A DNA stretch of 64,000 nt from Paralvinella palmiformis (Eukaryota > Annelida > Polychaeta > Terebellida > Alvinellidae): assembly GCA_025642065.1 (NCBI GenBank), contig JAODUP010001121.1, positions 1 through 64,000 on the forward strand, in the 5' to 3' direction. A model generated the notes under the pieces. The model did not search any database. It was given only the letters and a program-made list of their open reading frames with translations, and was not told the origin of the DNA. Positions within the stretch are counted from its first letter, which is position 1, and every line of letters begins with the position of its first letter. Positions 1 through 10,225 of this stretch are shown here, in pieces. The position numbers and the translations under genes were made by a program.

Positions 1-748
1 TCTAGGGGTTATTTTTGCCAATGTATTAACATGCATGAACATGTCACATCAGTATGCCGAGCTGCCTACTACCATCTTAAGAACATCCACTGTTTAAAAG
101 CATTCTTGACACAAGAATCACTTTAACTGTAGTTCATGCCTTTGTTACATCTCGTATAGACTATTGTAACTCCCTGTTATATGGCATATCTGATTATAAC
201 ATTAATCGCCTTCAGCGAATTCAGAATAGTGCAGCTCGCATTGTAACAAATACTAGAAAATATGATCATATTACCCCAATTCTTCAAAAACTACATTGGC
301 TACCTGTTAGACAGCGTATCCATTTTAAGATTCTGTTAATAACTTATAAATCTATTAATGATATGGCACCAGAATACCTGTGTGAACTGGTTTCCATTAG
401 AAAGTCATCCCGAAAACTCAGGTCATCCAGTCAGATACTATTGCAGGTGCCAGTGTCTCGGCTCAAGTCATATGGTGATTGTGCGTTTAGTGTTGCAGCC
501 CCCAATTTGTGGAATAAGTTGCCGGCAAATATTAGAAATTCGTCGTCTCTTGGAAATTTTAAGTCTCTTCTAAAAACACACCTATTTAAGGTCGCTTTCA
601 CAGATAAATAATTATTATCTTTTAAATCATTACAGGGTTTTTACAGACATTATTTGGGGTATTATTAAATTACATATTATTTGTACAGCGCTTTTGAATG
701 GCTCCTGCTAGTAAGGGCGCTTTATTAAATATACATTATTATTATTGT
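1..748 (+). mobile_element. LINE-T copy 1: 3' part of an L2/CR1-like LINE (RT C-terminus and 3' UTR)
   Basis: This is the C-terminal part of a LINE reverse-transcriptase polyprotein, cut by the window edge. Translated pieces in two frames read SRIDYCNSLLYGI, HWLPVRQRIHFKILL, SVAAPNLWNKLP and FKSLLKTHLF, a series typical of L2/CR1-type LINEs. Relative to the copy at 13706 one base is missing near 126, which closes the upstream frame with a TAA. The coding part ends at TAA near 609. The 3' UTR of about 135 bases ends in a short stem (AGCGC...GCGCT), then ATTATTATT. The tail of short ATT units replaces a poly(A), as in L2/CR1 elements. It is not functional because the 5' part is absent and the frame is broken. 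Clade assignment is from memory of motifs; L2 versus CR1 is not resolved. Confidence 0.88.
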
Positions 749-1392
749 ATCGTAACAAATGCATAAAATTTGCAGTTTGATCCACCATACCCTTCTCTGG
801 CCATAATAAGTAACATTCAAAACTCCATAATATCAACTATATTGGTATTTAGCAATATTTTTGTCTGTGGAGGGGGAAGAGGGAAACATTAAGTTTAAAT
901 GTGACTGTTAGGTCATTTTTATAGACCAACAGTGGTACCTGCATTTTATGAACACTTCTATGTCCACGTAAAAGTGTCGTGAAATACGCTGCGTCCTTTC
1001 CATCACAGGGGTATTTCAATGTATTAATTAGTGCAAAAATAGAGGGATCCTGTGATTGGAGAGGATTTAAAAGACAGGGACCACTCTGTGTACTATTAGA
1101 CATAATGCTGGTCATATCCAGGAGACTAGACTGTGAGAATATGATGGGCAGATATTAAATGATGAATTGTTATAATGTATTATTGTAGACAATCCGCATT
1201 GACAGAAATTGTATTTACTAACTTTAGCAATTTCTAATTTTTCTCACGCCTTCTTTCAGTGTTTTGACTTTGCAGACTCGGCTTCAAGTGTGATACGGTT
1301 GTACTGGGAACCCCATGGAGCTTTCTTTTGAGGGTGTCCGTTGGTGAAACACCGTGAATACTGGGCACAGCATTTAAAAATAATTAGCTTAG
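749..1392. other. No recognisable gene
   Basis: AT-rich sequence between two LINE fragments. An 88-codon frame on the minus strand shows no family resemblance and no composition bias, so I treat it as chance. Nothing else is seen. Confidence 0.5.
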
Positions 1393-1953
1393 ATGGTAAT
1401 CCTTCTTGGAATGCTTCCTCAATTCTTGAAATCATCCTTGGTGAAATCTGCACTGCACCAGATAGTGCTGGATGACAGTTTTGGGTTTGAAAACTTGAAA
1501 GTAGGACATATGCCCACCAAAAAAGTAGTCGATTGGACAAATGCATTGATGGTGAACAATAACCAACAAATGTACAGAATGGATAAAGGTGATTTTGCTA
1601 CAATCAATCAGATAATGAAGATTACAAACTGGGAAAGTGAAGAAGCAGACATGAATACGAAGATGGCACGGAAACCTTTTAAAGAAAATTATGACGCAGC
1701 AATGGAAACGTGTATCCCCAAGCATACAGTAAAACCTAATAAGTGGAGAAGACCCTCGTGGAGGAATGGCCATGCTATCAAGACTACCAAGAAGTCGTAT
1801 TGGGCCTGCAACCAGTACCTGAACGTGAAGAAGATGATATCAGACACGGTAGGAAATGTAACACAGTGCAGAAAGTCAATAATCAGCTAAGAAAGAATTT
1901 TGATAAGATGTGAGCCAGAGGAGCAAAAACAAGCCTAATGTATTCTTGAGATA

Positions 1954-2128
1954 TGATGATGATGCTTGGTGTTTTACGGCCACTGTCGTGGACAAGGTAG
2001 GTTAAATGGGCCGAGCGACCTCCAAAGGTAATGAGGCGAAGTCAAAGATGAAACAACCATCAGATATGCCCACGCCGAGGTAGTAATCTGTGGTCCAACA
2101 AGCTGCCGCTAGACCACGGGGGCCCCCT
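1954..2128 (-). mobile_element. SINE-A copy inside the LINE relic
   Basis: tRNA-derived SINE on the minus strand. Read in its own direction it starts with a GC-rich tRNA-like head (box A near the right end, CCGTGGTCTAG), has a degraded box B region, then the block found in the other copies (GACTTCGCCTCATTACC, then a GGAGGTCGCTCGGCCCATTT block). It ends in a (CAT)n-type tail at the left. A GAGATA-like word lies at both edges and may be the remains of the target duplication. It interrupts the LINE ORF2 relic, so it is younger than that LINE. Confidence 0.82.
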
Positions 2129-2489
2129 TATGGAGATAGGTAAAAATCAAACAGGAACAAGGGATAACAGAATGACCAGTTAACAGAAAACGACGAATTT
2201 TGGGTCAGTTTACACCAGAGAGAATGAAGAACCATCCGCGCAGTTGGAAGATAGGCATTTTGACCATCAACTAGATAGCATGCAGATCACTGAGGCTGAG
2301 GTGGAGAAGCCACCAGCAACAATGAAGCCAGACAAGTCATCTGGTGCAGACTAGATTCATCCACGAGAGCTCAGAGAATGCGGCCGTACAATGGCTATAC
2401 CACTCAGTGGAGGCCATATTACAGCAATATTCAAGAAGGGCAAAAAGAAAGAGCCATGTAATTACACAGAGATCAGCCTTACCTCTGTT

Positions 2490-3650
2490 CAGGGTTGACA
2501 GTTAATTAATGGTTATTAACGTCATGTAAAAAACAGGGTTTTACACTGACTTGTAAAAAAAAACCCAATTTAAACAAAATGCAGCTATAAAATAGTAAAA
2601 TAATAACACAATTTATTACAGCATGACTGTAATACATAAACAGCAATTGAGTTACCGGTAACAGAGTAATTCACATTATAATAACCCGATATCCAGTTCA
2701 CCTTCACTGACTACTTAACTATATCCGGCATCTGGGTAACTACTACTTGTATATACTGCAGATAATCTACTAGTATGAGAATAACCCTCTTTCCAATGTT
2801 GAAACATACATATATTGTGATGTTGTTAAGATGTGACTTCATTTCTCAGGTGACATATCATACTGTTAAAATGTGACTTAATTGCCCGAGTACATAAATG
2901 ATGGCTCTTAATTCCCCATAACTGGACAAGACAATTTGAAGGAGGGTTACACTTTCTCGTGATAACATTTAAACATACCTGCGTGTTGGCTTATATTATA
3001 GAAAAGTTTGAAATCATACTGTAATTATTATTTGATATTCAGCCTTTAGTGATTTATAAACGTGGAAGGCCACAGAATTCCATATAAAAAAAATATGGGA
3101 ACATTTTTTACATGTTACCGTTGGAAATAAGAAATATGGAGAAACAAGTATGGTCATCAGCAAGCTAACAATGCTGCCAGAATGCAAGCCCACTACACAA
3201 AATGTTCAGTTTCATCAGCATCAATTGAACGAATAATTTTCAATTTTGGAAATATTCAGACGGAAGTGCAGAATCATCTAGGCAACAACAAAGCTTTTAA
3301 GCTGATATTCTGCTATAGGATTCTCAGAGGCAGTGTTGAATTAGACTATTAACTGTTCAGATGGACAATATTCACTTTATGTGCAGAAGAACTATAAATG
3401 TCATTATGTTGCTATATTCCTAGTATTCATGTACAAATTCATGTGTCAAATATGTTAATAAAAATTAACCGTATGTGAAAGACACTATCGCATAAATGTG
3501 TTGAATGCCATCCACTGAGACTAGTATAATTGGCTTATGGTTATAATGAAAGAGGTTTTTACATTTTTTACAATATTTTACGGTTATTAACAGTTTTTTT
3601 ACAATGTAATGTAAAAATAGTTTTTTTTACAGTAAAAAAACCCAACCCTG
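2490..3650 (+). mobile_element. hAT-superfamily DNA transposon, internally decayed, with TIRs and 8-bp TSD
   Basis: The element begins CAGGGTTG and ends CAACCCTG. Both termini continue into related T-rich or A-rich subterminal sequence containing GTTATTAAC or its complement. The flanking 8-mers are CCTCTGTT (2482-2489) and CGTCTGTT (3651-3658), one mismatch, as expected for a hAT target-site duplication. At 1161 bp it is too short for a full transposase gene, but a relic of the transposase C-terminus is still present (separate entry). Removing it rejoins the LINE protein exactly at the residues after SLTSV, which independently proves the boundaries. Non-autonomous today. Confidence 0.93.
3148..3352 (+). 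pseudogene. hAT transposase C-terminal dimerisation domain relic
   Basis: One open stretch ending in TAA at 3350-3352 reads SVSSASIERI, NFGNIQTEVQNHLGNNKA and then FKLIFCYRILRGSVELDY. This is the conserved C-terminal dimerisation region of hAT transposases (SSAS.ER.FS.F, then R.RLG..KA.KL.FCYR.LRG). It sits inside the hAT element in the orientation expected, about 300 bp before the right terminal repeat. The rest of the transposase (BED finger, catalytic DDE core) is missing, so this copy cannot make active enzyme. The fragment tells us the element derives from an autonomous hAT rather than being a pure MITE. Confidence 0.86.
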
Positions 3651-3930
3651 CGTCTGTTGTATGTAAGGTCATGGAAAAGATGATCACAAAACAGATTATG
3701 AGTCACCTTGACATGAATAACCTTCGAATCGATGCACAGCATGGATTCATAAATAGGCGGCCTACAGCTGCCAGGGTTAATAAATAAAATTATAAAAAAA
3801 CATAATTGGATTTTTTAAATTTGATTTAAATCACATTAAAAAATTAAATAATTTTTTTTCACAATCCACATAATTCAAAACGCTTATATATATTTTTGTC
3901 TGGTGCAGTTATAAAATATTAAATAGTCAT

Positions 3931-3931
3931 G

Positions 3932-3980
<49 letters not shown>
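3931..3980. repeat. (TA)n microsatellite
   Basis: About 50 bases of nearly pure TA, with one ATGTAT interruption. It lies between two pieces of the old LINE relic in place of lost RT sequence. Confidence 0.9.
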
Positions 3981-3985
<5 letters not shown>

Positions 3986-4155
3986 GGATACATTTATTCA
4001 AGCTCTACATTATACATGCTGTAACTATATAATCAATCGCTTTATTATACCAGACAAAGATCACTAATGGAATCAGGGGAAACATGTTAAATTGGATAAG
4101 AGAGTTTCTGTCATCAAGAAGGCAATAAGTATCAGTCAATGGCAGCTTAATAGAG

Positions 4156-4194
4156 AATAATAGTAATGTATATTTAATAAAGCGCCCTTACTAG
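4156..4194 (-). mobile_element. 39-bp solo tail of LINE-T, minus strand
   Basis: The complement of this stretch matches the last 39 or so bases of LINE-T at 709-748: the GCGCT half of the hairpin, the TTTATTAAATATACAT block and the ATT-type tail. Nothing else of that LINE is present. It is best read as an extremely 5'-truncated insertion into the old LINE. A clear target duplication is not seen. Confidence 0.72.
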
Positions 4195-4297
4195 ACCAGA
4201 GGAAGAGGCTAATTAACAGGCTAATTAATTGGCCAGACAGGCGGCAATTCAGTTTCAATGCATCTAGATGTGAAGCGTCACATTATGGAGGAGCAAT

Positions 4298-4492
4298 ACA
4301 TGAATTGGAATCGGACAATCACATGGGTCAATTCCAATCAATTCTATTTGGGGTTTTTTTTTGGTAGGAAAATTCAATTCCACTTCCAAATTTATCAATT
4401 CCAATCTATTTAAATAACCAATTCCAATTCCGGAATTGGCCATCAATTCCAATTCCGGAATTGAATTGACCCCGTGTCTGATTTGAATACAC
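4298..4492. mobile_element. Small palindromic MITE-like insertion
   Basis: The two ends are inverted copies of GGGTCAATTC, extending outward into AATCGGACA and its imperfect complement. The interior is made of repeated AATTCCAATTCCGGAATTGG-like words. LINE protein sequence resumes immediately to the right (ATGGGAGAAG...), so it is an insertion. The exact ends and target duplication are not certain and the superfamily is unknown. Confidence 0.6.
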
Positions 4493-4848
4493 CATGGGAG
4501 AAGTTGTGGTAAAGAAAGACCACGAAGAAATGGATATTGGAGTGTTATCCTCCACTGATCTCAAGTTCAGTCATCACATAGCTGCAGCAGCAAACAAAGG
4601 AAAGGGAAGGTGTGCAGGTCCAAATTGGCAGCGATAAGAAAACAGCTGCCTGCATAAATTATTAGAGGGCAATGCCACCAAAAGTTATTAATTATTAATA
4701 TGCAAAAAAACAAAACAAACGTGGCTCTGCTGCCTCTAATAGTTTATGCAAGCTTCCGTATTGATCATGGTCCAGCCTTTTTTTACTATGGCCGATTTTG
4801 ACTGAGACCAGAGAACGTCTATAGTAATTGTAAGCGAAGGCATCGAGT

Positions 4849-5277
4849 GACTCTCTTCGGTCCCTTTGCGACTATGTTAGATCAACATGGATTGATAGCA
4901 CTGTATGGCCTACCCAATCATGGGCAGTATTCAACCAGAGTGTAAGGACGAACAATGATGTAGAGGGTTGGCACAGACGCTTGAATTATCGATCAGCAAA
5001 TGGCAAGTCTCCTTTCTGTGAACTAATTCTTCTATTGGATCGTGAATCTCGTCTACTCAAACTCCAGTCAAAGCTAGTCAGAGAAGGAAAGCTGCAGCGT
5101 AAGGCTGTCGAATCAATGCCGGGTTTATTATTTAAACTCTGGGGTGAGTATATCACCGGAAACTGCAAAACGTCCAAACTTATGACGGGATATGGTAAGA
5201 TATATATATACGCCCCTGTGGTCGAAGCAAGTCAACACACCGAGGCCGATGTGTCGGACCTCCATATGGCCGAGTGA
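4849..5277 (+). pseudogene. MULE-type transposase C-terminal fragment (FLYWCH-associated type)
   Basis: One frame is open from about 4849 to TGA at 5275-5277. It reads YVRSTWIDSTVWPTQSWAVF, then VRTNNDVEGWHRRLN, then LLDRESRLLKLQSKL and LWGEYITGN. The WIDS, VRTNNDVEGWH and following helical segment are the C-terminal signature of the MULE transposases that are common in lophotrochozoan and insect genomes, often joined to FLYWCH zinc fingers. The catalytic DDE portion upstream is not recognisable, so this is a C-terminal remnant only. The last 30 or so codons do not belong to the family. No terminal repeats were located. Confidence 0.75.
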
Positions 5278-5767
5278 CATATTCTTATATTATGAGTTAT
5301 AAAATGAATAGATTCATATTCATTTGTAAGTAAGTTATGACTACAGATCTTCTTGCCTTTGTATATATGTCCTGTATATATGTCCTGAGAATTGATTGTA
5401 TATATAGTCATGATAATGCAAAATTATATTTGGCGTAGGCGGCAATAAATGCAGTTATTGTTTTTTTTAATACTTATCGGAATTATGTTACTTAATTAGC
5501 CTCATTAATAAACATAAATGCAACCACTTCAAAGGGAATTGGCCACACACCGTGAACAGCGACATAAAAATTCTACGATAACAATACTGGGGATAAAATA
5601 ACCAACAAACTGTCAAATCGAAGATCCGACATGTTTTGGATTACATAAATTTTTATATTAAACTAAAGGCAATATACTAACATACCAGGTGATAAACACC
5701 GGATGTTAATTGAAGCAGTCTATGAAACAACTCATATTAGGTTATAAATGAAGTTATACCAAATTCT
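5278..5767. other. No recognisable gene
   Basis: AT-rich spacer with short TA-rich words; nothing recognised. Confidence 0.5.
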
Positions 5768-5893
5768 TGGTCCATTACAAGCGCGCTCGTATCGACGTAT
5801 AGAGTCTACTGATACTGAATTACTATAATAAACTTATTGTATTATAGTGATTCAGTATCAGTATAGGTTGATACGAGCGCCCGTGGTCCATTA
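5768..5893. mobile_element. Foldback (hairpin) element with 10-bp direct repeats
   Basis: Positions 5783-5880 form an almost complete inverted repeat of about 45-49 bases per arm, starting GCGCTCGTATC and ending GATACGAGCGC, with a short AT-rich centre. The decamer TGGTCCATTA lies directly outside at 5768-5777 and again at 5884-5893. This is the organisation of a foldback or MITE insertion with a target duplication of 9-10 bp. A duplication of this length would suit a Mutator-like source, and a MULE relic lies 0.5 kb away, but the link is inference. Confidence 0.8.
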
Positions 5894-8089
5894 TACCTTA
5901 TTGACATTTTGAAAAATTTCTTCATAAATAAAATGTTCGTAGATTAAGCTAGTTGATTTAGTTTCTAAGTACCCGGAAAGGATGTTACAACGTTACTTAG
6001 ACAAATCTCCATTGATGAAAACTAATACACGTACAAATTATACACGGAGTTTGTAAATGCAGTTAGATCTACTGGGTTTTTATCGGAGGTACGAGTTGTC
6101 TCAGAGTGTACCTTGGGTACAGGATGTCTTGGGTATGGGTTGTCTTGGGTACGAGTTGTCTAGAAGTATCATAGAACCTAAGAGCGTTCATTCTTTTAGG
6201 TCAATGGAGGCGTTACTCTTGCCGCGCCATGTTGAATCTTGAACCAGTGGCGCCCCCCAGCGACCGGAGGTATTTCTCAGATAAACAAAAGCTCTCTGGT
6301 TGTTCACATGTGATCGTGTATGTGTGTGCGCATGGTTGAAATGAATTGCCAATACTAATATTATATGTTACATGATCACCTACTCTTTTATTAATTAACA
6401 ATTAAAAAAAGCTCTAAAACTGTAAATTAAGTGATTTCACAGCCCAGTCACTTAATTCATAGCCTACAATTTGCGATCACTTGACAGCTGATCAGAAAAT
6501 AATTGAACGTGGTTTAGGTTATTTCACAGCTTTGTGTGTGGGAGGCGTAATTTTCACAAGCTTTTAAGTATTTATGAGGTAACTGCATACAGACATACTT
6601 TCATCATGTCAGTTTATCATAGTCCATAAATTTTTATTTATTTGGATATATACATATAATGATATATGATACTTCCCACCATATATTCATCATGTCCGTT
6701 TATCATATATTAACTAAAAACATCATTAGTTCATTTAAAGTTTACACCTCAATAATATATACCAATATAGGTATGCCCAGCTGAGAACAAAGAATATACA
6801 TGGAATATTAACAATGTTTATGTTAACATGTTAGAGATAGAGAAATTACCACGGGTTCACCTACAGTTACAATCAGTCATTTGTTACCAAATGGACAGAA
6901 TAACCCAAATTGCTTCTAGCTCTAAACAACCACTACTACAAAAATATGACATTTAGTCCAGATCAATGAACTGTTTAAAGTTAGACAGAATATACCCAGA
7001 AATGTAATAGACACATGCATTGACTACTGTAACAGATAACTCAAAATCATCATCACATCCAACACCAGTAAATCTGTATCCAAAAAATTGCCCTGTTTAC
7101 ATGGTATCTCATCATCATAGAACTTCAAAGACTGAAACAGTACAACATCTTGTAAAATAATGACTTGAACCAAGTGCATACACAATGTGTAAACACATGT
7201 TTTCCTTTTTTTCAAGTTGGTTAAAGAATTTGATTTGATATGCATTTAAGTTATGAAGAGAAATATACCAATTAAAACACATGAGCTGAACATTCAAGTA
7301 CTAATTCAGCTGCTGGTAATACTTTTTTGTATCAAGATATGAAATGGGCTGACAAACTTTCATGGGTTTGATGCCTTGTTTCTTATTTAATTAATTTTAT
7401 AATACCAATTTTCACCATTAATATTTATAAATATTAATTACTATCACAGCTGGACCTGTCTCCTGTATAGGTCTCCTATCTGTTAATACCTTCCTCTTTA
7501 ATTTCAGTGGATGCATGCGGAGGATTTTGCACATCAAAAATAGTTGGAATCGCATTCTAGATAAGTTTATCTCTTGTCTGGTTCATGAATTCCGTTTCAG
7601 TGAAGTACATATCATACATTCTACAATTAGTATTCAAGTAATTTAAATCTTTCCTCATCATATATCTGAACGACATGTTTCTACCACTAGTTGAGGTATT
7701 TAATAATTAATTTTATAACATTTAAATTATAAATAAAGTCCATATGCAGGTGATAATGTACTCAGCTACTTATAATTACTGTAATTAGGGAAAAATTATC
7801 TGATTATAGTAATGTAATTTTAGAAGTCCAATTATATTATTAACAATAATAAAGTAAAATATGATAATCCTATAACCAGATTCCAAGCACATCTATTGGT
7901 GGGTAAAAATATTTATCTCAAAGTACTATTTATGTATTTCTATGGGTGTGTCAATGATAAAGGCATTTGACCATGCTGTTATTTGCAACTGTATGCTATC
8001 ATAATTATTATTTTAAATTTGGGTCAAGCATAGCGTATCTGAGCGATCACATGGAATATAAGATATATTTAAAGAATTGTATTTCTATT
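5894..8089. other. No gene recognised; AT-rich
   Basis: AT-rich sequence over about 2.2 kb. It includes a short degenerate tandem repeat (separate entry). Around 7005-7040 a frame reads TCIDYCN, which is like the SRIDYCN block of LINE-T, but the flanks do not support it. No splice-bounded exon stands out. Confidence 0.45.
6088..6162. repeat. Degenerate tandem repeat, unit about 16-18 bp
   Basis: Four imperfect units containing CTTGGGTAC and GGATGTCT, GGTTGTCT or GAGTTGTCT. The reading frame across it is fortuitous. Confidence 0.6.
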
Positions 8090-9835
8090 TTACAGATGTA
8101 CTGCTTGGATCCAGAATATCAGGAGAGTGGACTTACTGGGGGAGAAAGTCATGTGATATGAAGCACTGTAAAGTCTGTGCCATTCATTTTGAGGATACTC
8201 CATATAAGAACCGAAAAGAAAAAGAAATGTATCTACATGCTTTTTGATAATAACAACAGAAGCCAATACTGGACAGATAGTCAAGGGGGCATAACATGAA
8301 TGAAGTACATGTTTATATGATTTATGCTGTATATTTATTGTATCTACAATGAGCACAACAAACTAACAAGCCATGAAATACTTGCCATATTGTTCATTAT
8401 CAATTTGTACTCCTTACTTTGTTGCAAGACTATTGGCAGTAACATTTGTAATCTCTTTTTATTTTTCAGAAATAGCCTGAACTGGAATGCTTTTCCTACA
8501 CCGATAAATGTGGGAAACTCTCCACCTAAACTAACACCAAAGGAGACGACCACCAACACAGAAAACTGCACTTGCTCATAAGAGACAGAAAGCTGCAACA
8601 ATACAGGATGGTGATGCTGTAGACATTCCAGATATGTTCAACAAGTCATGTATGGCAAAAAACCTCATTTTGTGTTATTCTATAATAATAGTTATACTGA
8701 CGAACAAAGCTTTTCATTTTATTATCCATGTTTATATGCGTAATTTGATAATAAGAAGAGACCTTTCTATTCACATTGTAGAACACCAGGAAGTGGTGGG
8801 TGTCAACCGAAGGATATATTTGCGGCTGCAGGAGACCCGAGGAATATTATTTATAAAAGAATGAAATAGTATAATTTAAATAATTTTGTATTATACTTGT
8901 TGAGTAATAGGACATTTTTTTCTTCTCAAAACCAGCTGATCTACATGATGTAACGGTAGAATGCAGCCCAAGGAAGAAGCAACTCCAGACCAAGAATCGG
9001 TGTCTGCGAACACGTTTATGTTGCCTACGGAAAAAATAACAAAGTGTAAATGGAAGCCAACTAAGGAAGAGGCCTTATCTTTTATTTCAGAGTTTGTTTC
9101 AGGCACTGCTTTTGAATTCGTGAAATGTCAGATTATGTTGTCGGGTACTAAAACCCAAGGTCACGGGGTATTCTGAGGATTTCAAAATGTTTGCCCTATC
9201 ATTACATCATAAAAGTCCCAAATGTTATAAGGTTCTCAGGAAAATATATTTTCTTCCTGGCATTAGCACACTGAAATCATATGAAAAATTTGATACTGAA
9301 CCAGGTTTTCATTAAGCTGTGTTTGATGGATTGAAAACCAAAGCTCCGGTCGGTCATGATGGAAAAATCCAAACTTTGTGCAATAGTTTTTGATGAAATG
9401 GCTATCAAAGAACATCCGAGTTATGATGACAGTAAAGATTGTGTTCGGGGTGTAGAAGATCTTGGATTTATTGGTTTGGTCGACAAGTGGAAGCAACCAG
9501 TTGTGTCATTCCTCGCAAGTGGCACTATATGATCAATTGTCCTTAAATCTATGTTGCTAACTTGTACTGATAAACTTCAAGAGACTGGTCTCATGGTAAA
9601 AGCTGTAATATGTGATCAGGATAGCAGTAATAGGTCCATCATGTCCAAGTTGGGTGTTAGTATTAAGAAACCAAAATTTTTACATATAAATTGAAGAATA
9701 ATACATATATTTTATGATCCTCCTCATCTATTCAGCTTTTCCAGGACATACAAGAAACCTGTTAGTATAATGTGGTGTTGGCTATTTAATAATGATCAGA
9801 TATATGAATCTAGGTGATGATAATTACCAGGTATG
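8090..9835 (+). pseudogene. P-element / THAP9-type transposase relic
   Basis: Pieces in several plus-strand frames follow the order of P-superfamily transposases. First, after a splice-acceptor-like TTTTACAG, a THAP zinc-finger segment (CKVCAIHFED, about 8170-8200). Next, after another TTTTTCAG near 8470, the end of the THAP domain (LNWNAFPTPINVGNSPPK). Then, at about 9085-9290, FEFVKCQIMLSGTKTQG, YSEDFKMFALSLHHKSPKCY and RKIYFLPGISTLKSYEKF. Then, at about 9375-9530, VFDEMAIKEHPSYDDSKD, GVEDLGFI and DKWKQPVVSFLASGT, the region carrying the first catalytic acid. Finally VICDQDSSNRSIMSKLG and FYDPPHLF at about 9605-9740. Stops and at least three frameshifts make it non-functional. Terminal inverted repeats were not located. 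It could be a decayed mobile copy or a THAP9-like domesticated gene; mobile copy is more likely here. Confidence 0.86.
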
Positions 9836-10225
9836 CGAGATAATCTATATATATATTATATATTTCAATACATGCTAAACACAAAGAGCTGTTTTTTTAT
9901 AATTACAGTGGTGGTGTTAGTGAATGTGCAGTTGTATAATTTGAACAAATGCACACTTAAACACAAATGATTGTGCTTGATGTTTGGTGTCTAGAAAAGT
10001 GTGTGTGGTGCATGATTAATTTAACAACTGATGTAACAACGTATGAATTTTTTGTTAATGTTTGGTCAACTGGAAATACAGTTTTGTTGATCTATGTAAA
10101 ACAAAGTGGGAACTGTAGACTATGTGTGGCAGGAATTCACCACACACGCTGCCTTTGTGGGGGAGAGGTGTATTATTGGTCTGGGTGTTTGATATTACTT
10201 TCTAAATATTTATTGGTGATAACAT
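9836..10225. other. No recognisable gene
   Basis: Spacer between the P-type relic and the LINE ORF1. The plus-strand frame that begins here runs over the antisense of ORF1 and is an artefact. Confidence 0.5.

Larger units (their letters stand above)
1393..4655 (+). pseudogene. Old, repeatedly interrupted LINE ORF2 relic (endonuclease-RT linker to RT thumb)
   Basis: The pieces, read in order on the plus strand, follow the LINE ORF2 plan of the CR1/Jockey group. 1393-1953 is the linker after the endonuclease (WRRPSWRNGHA, then a Lys/Tyr-rich stretch). 2129-2489 gives the start of RT (KPPATMKPDKSSGA, AIFKKGKKKEPCNY, then SLTSV). 3659-3787 continues without loss (VCKVMEKMITKQIMSHLD, DAQHGF). 4074-4155 gives WIREFLSSRRQ then VSVNGS. 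4235-4290 gives FNASRCE with HYGG. 4497-4640 gives KKDHEEMDIGVLSSTDLKFS. The YxDD segment has been lost. In-frame stops and frameshifts are scattered throughout. Four separate insertions, listed individually, sit between the pieces. It is long dead and useful mainly as a target that dates the insertions. Confidence 0.85.
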
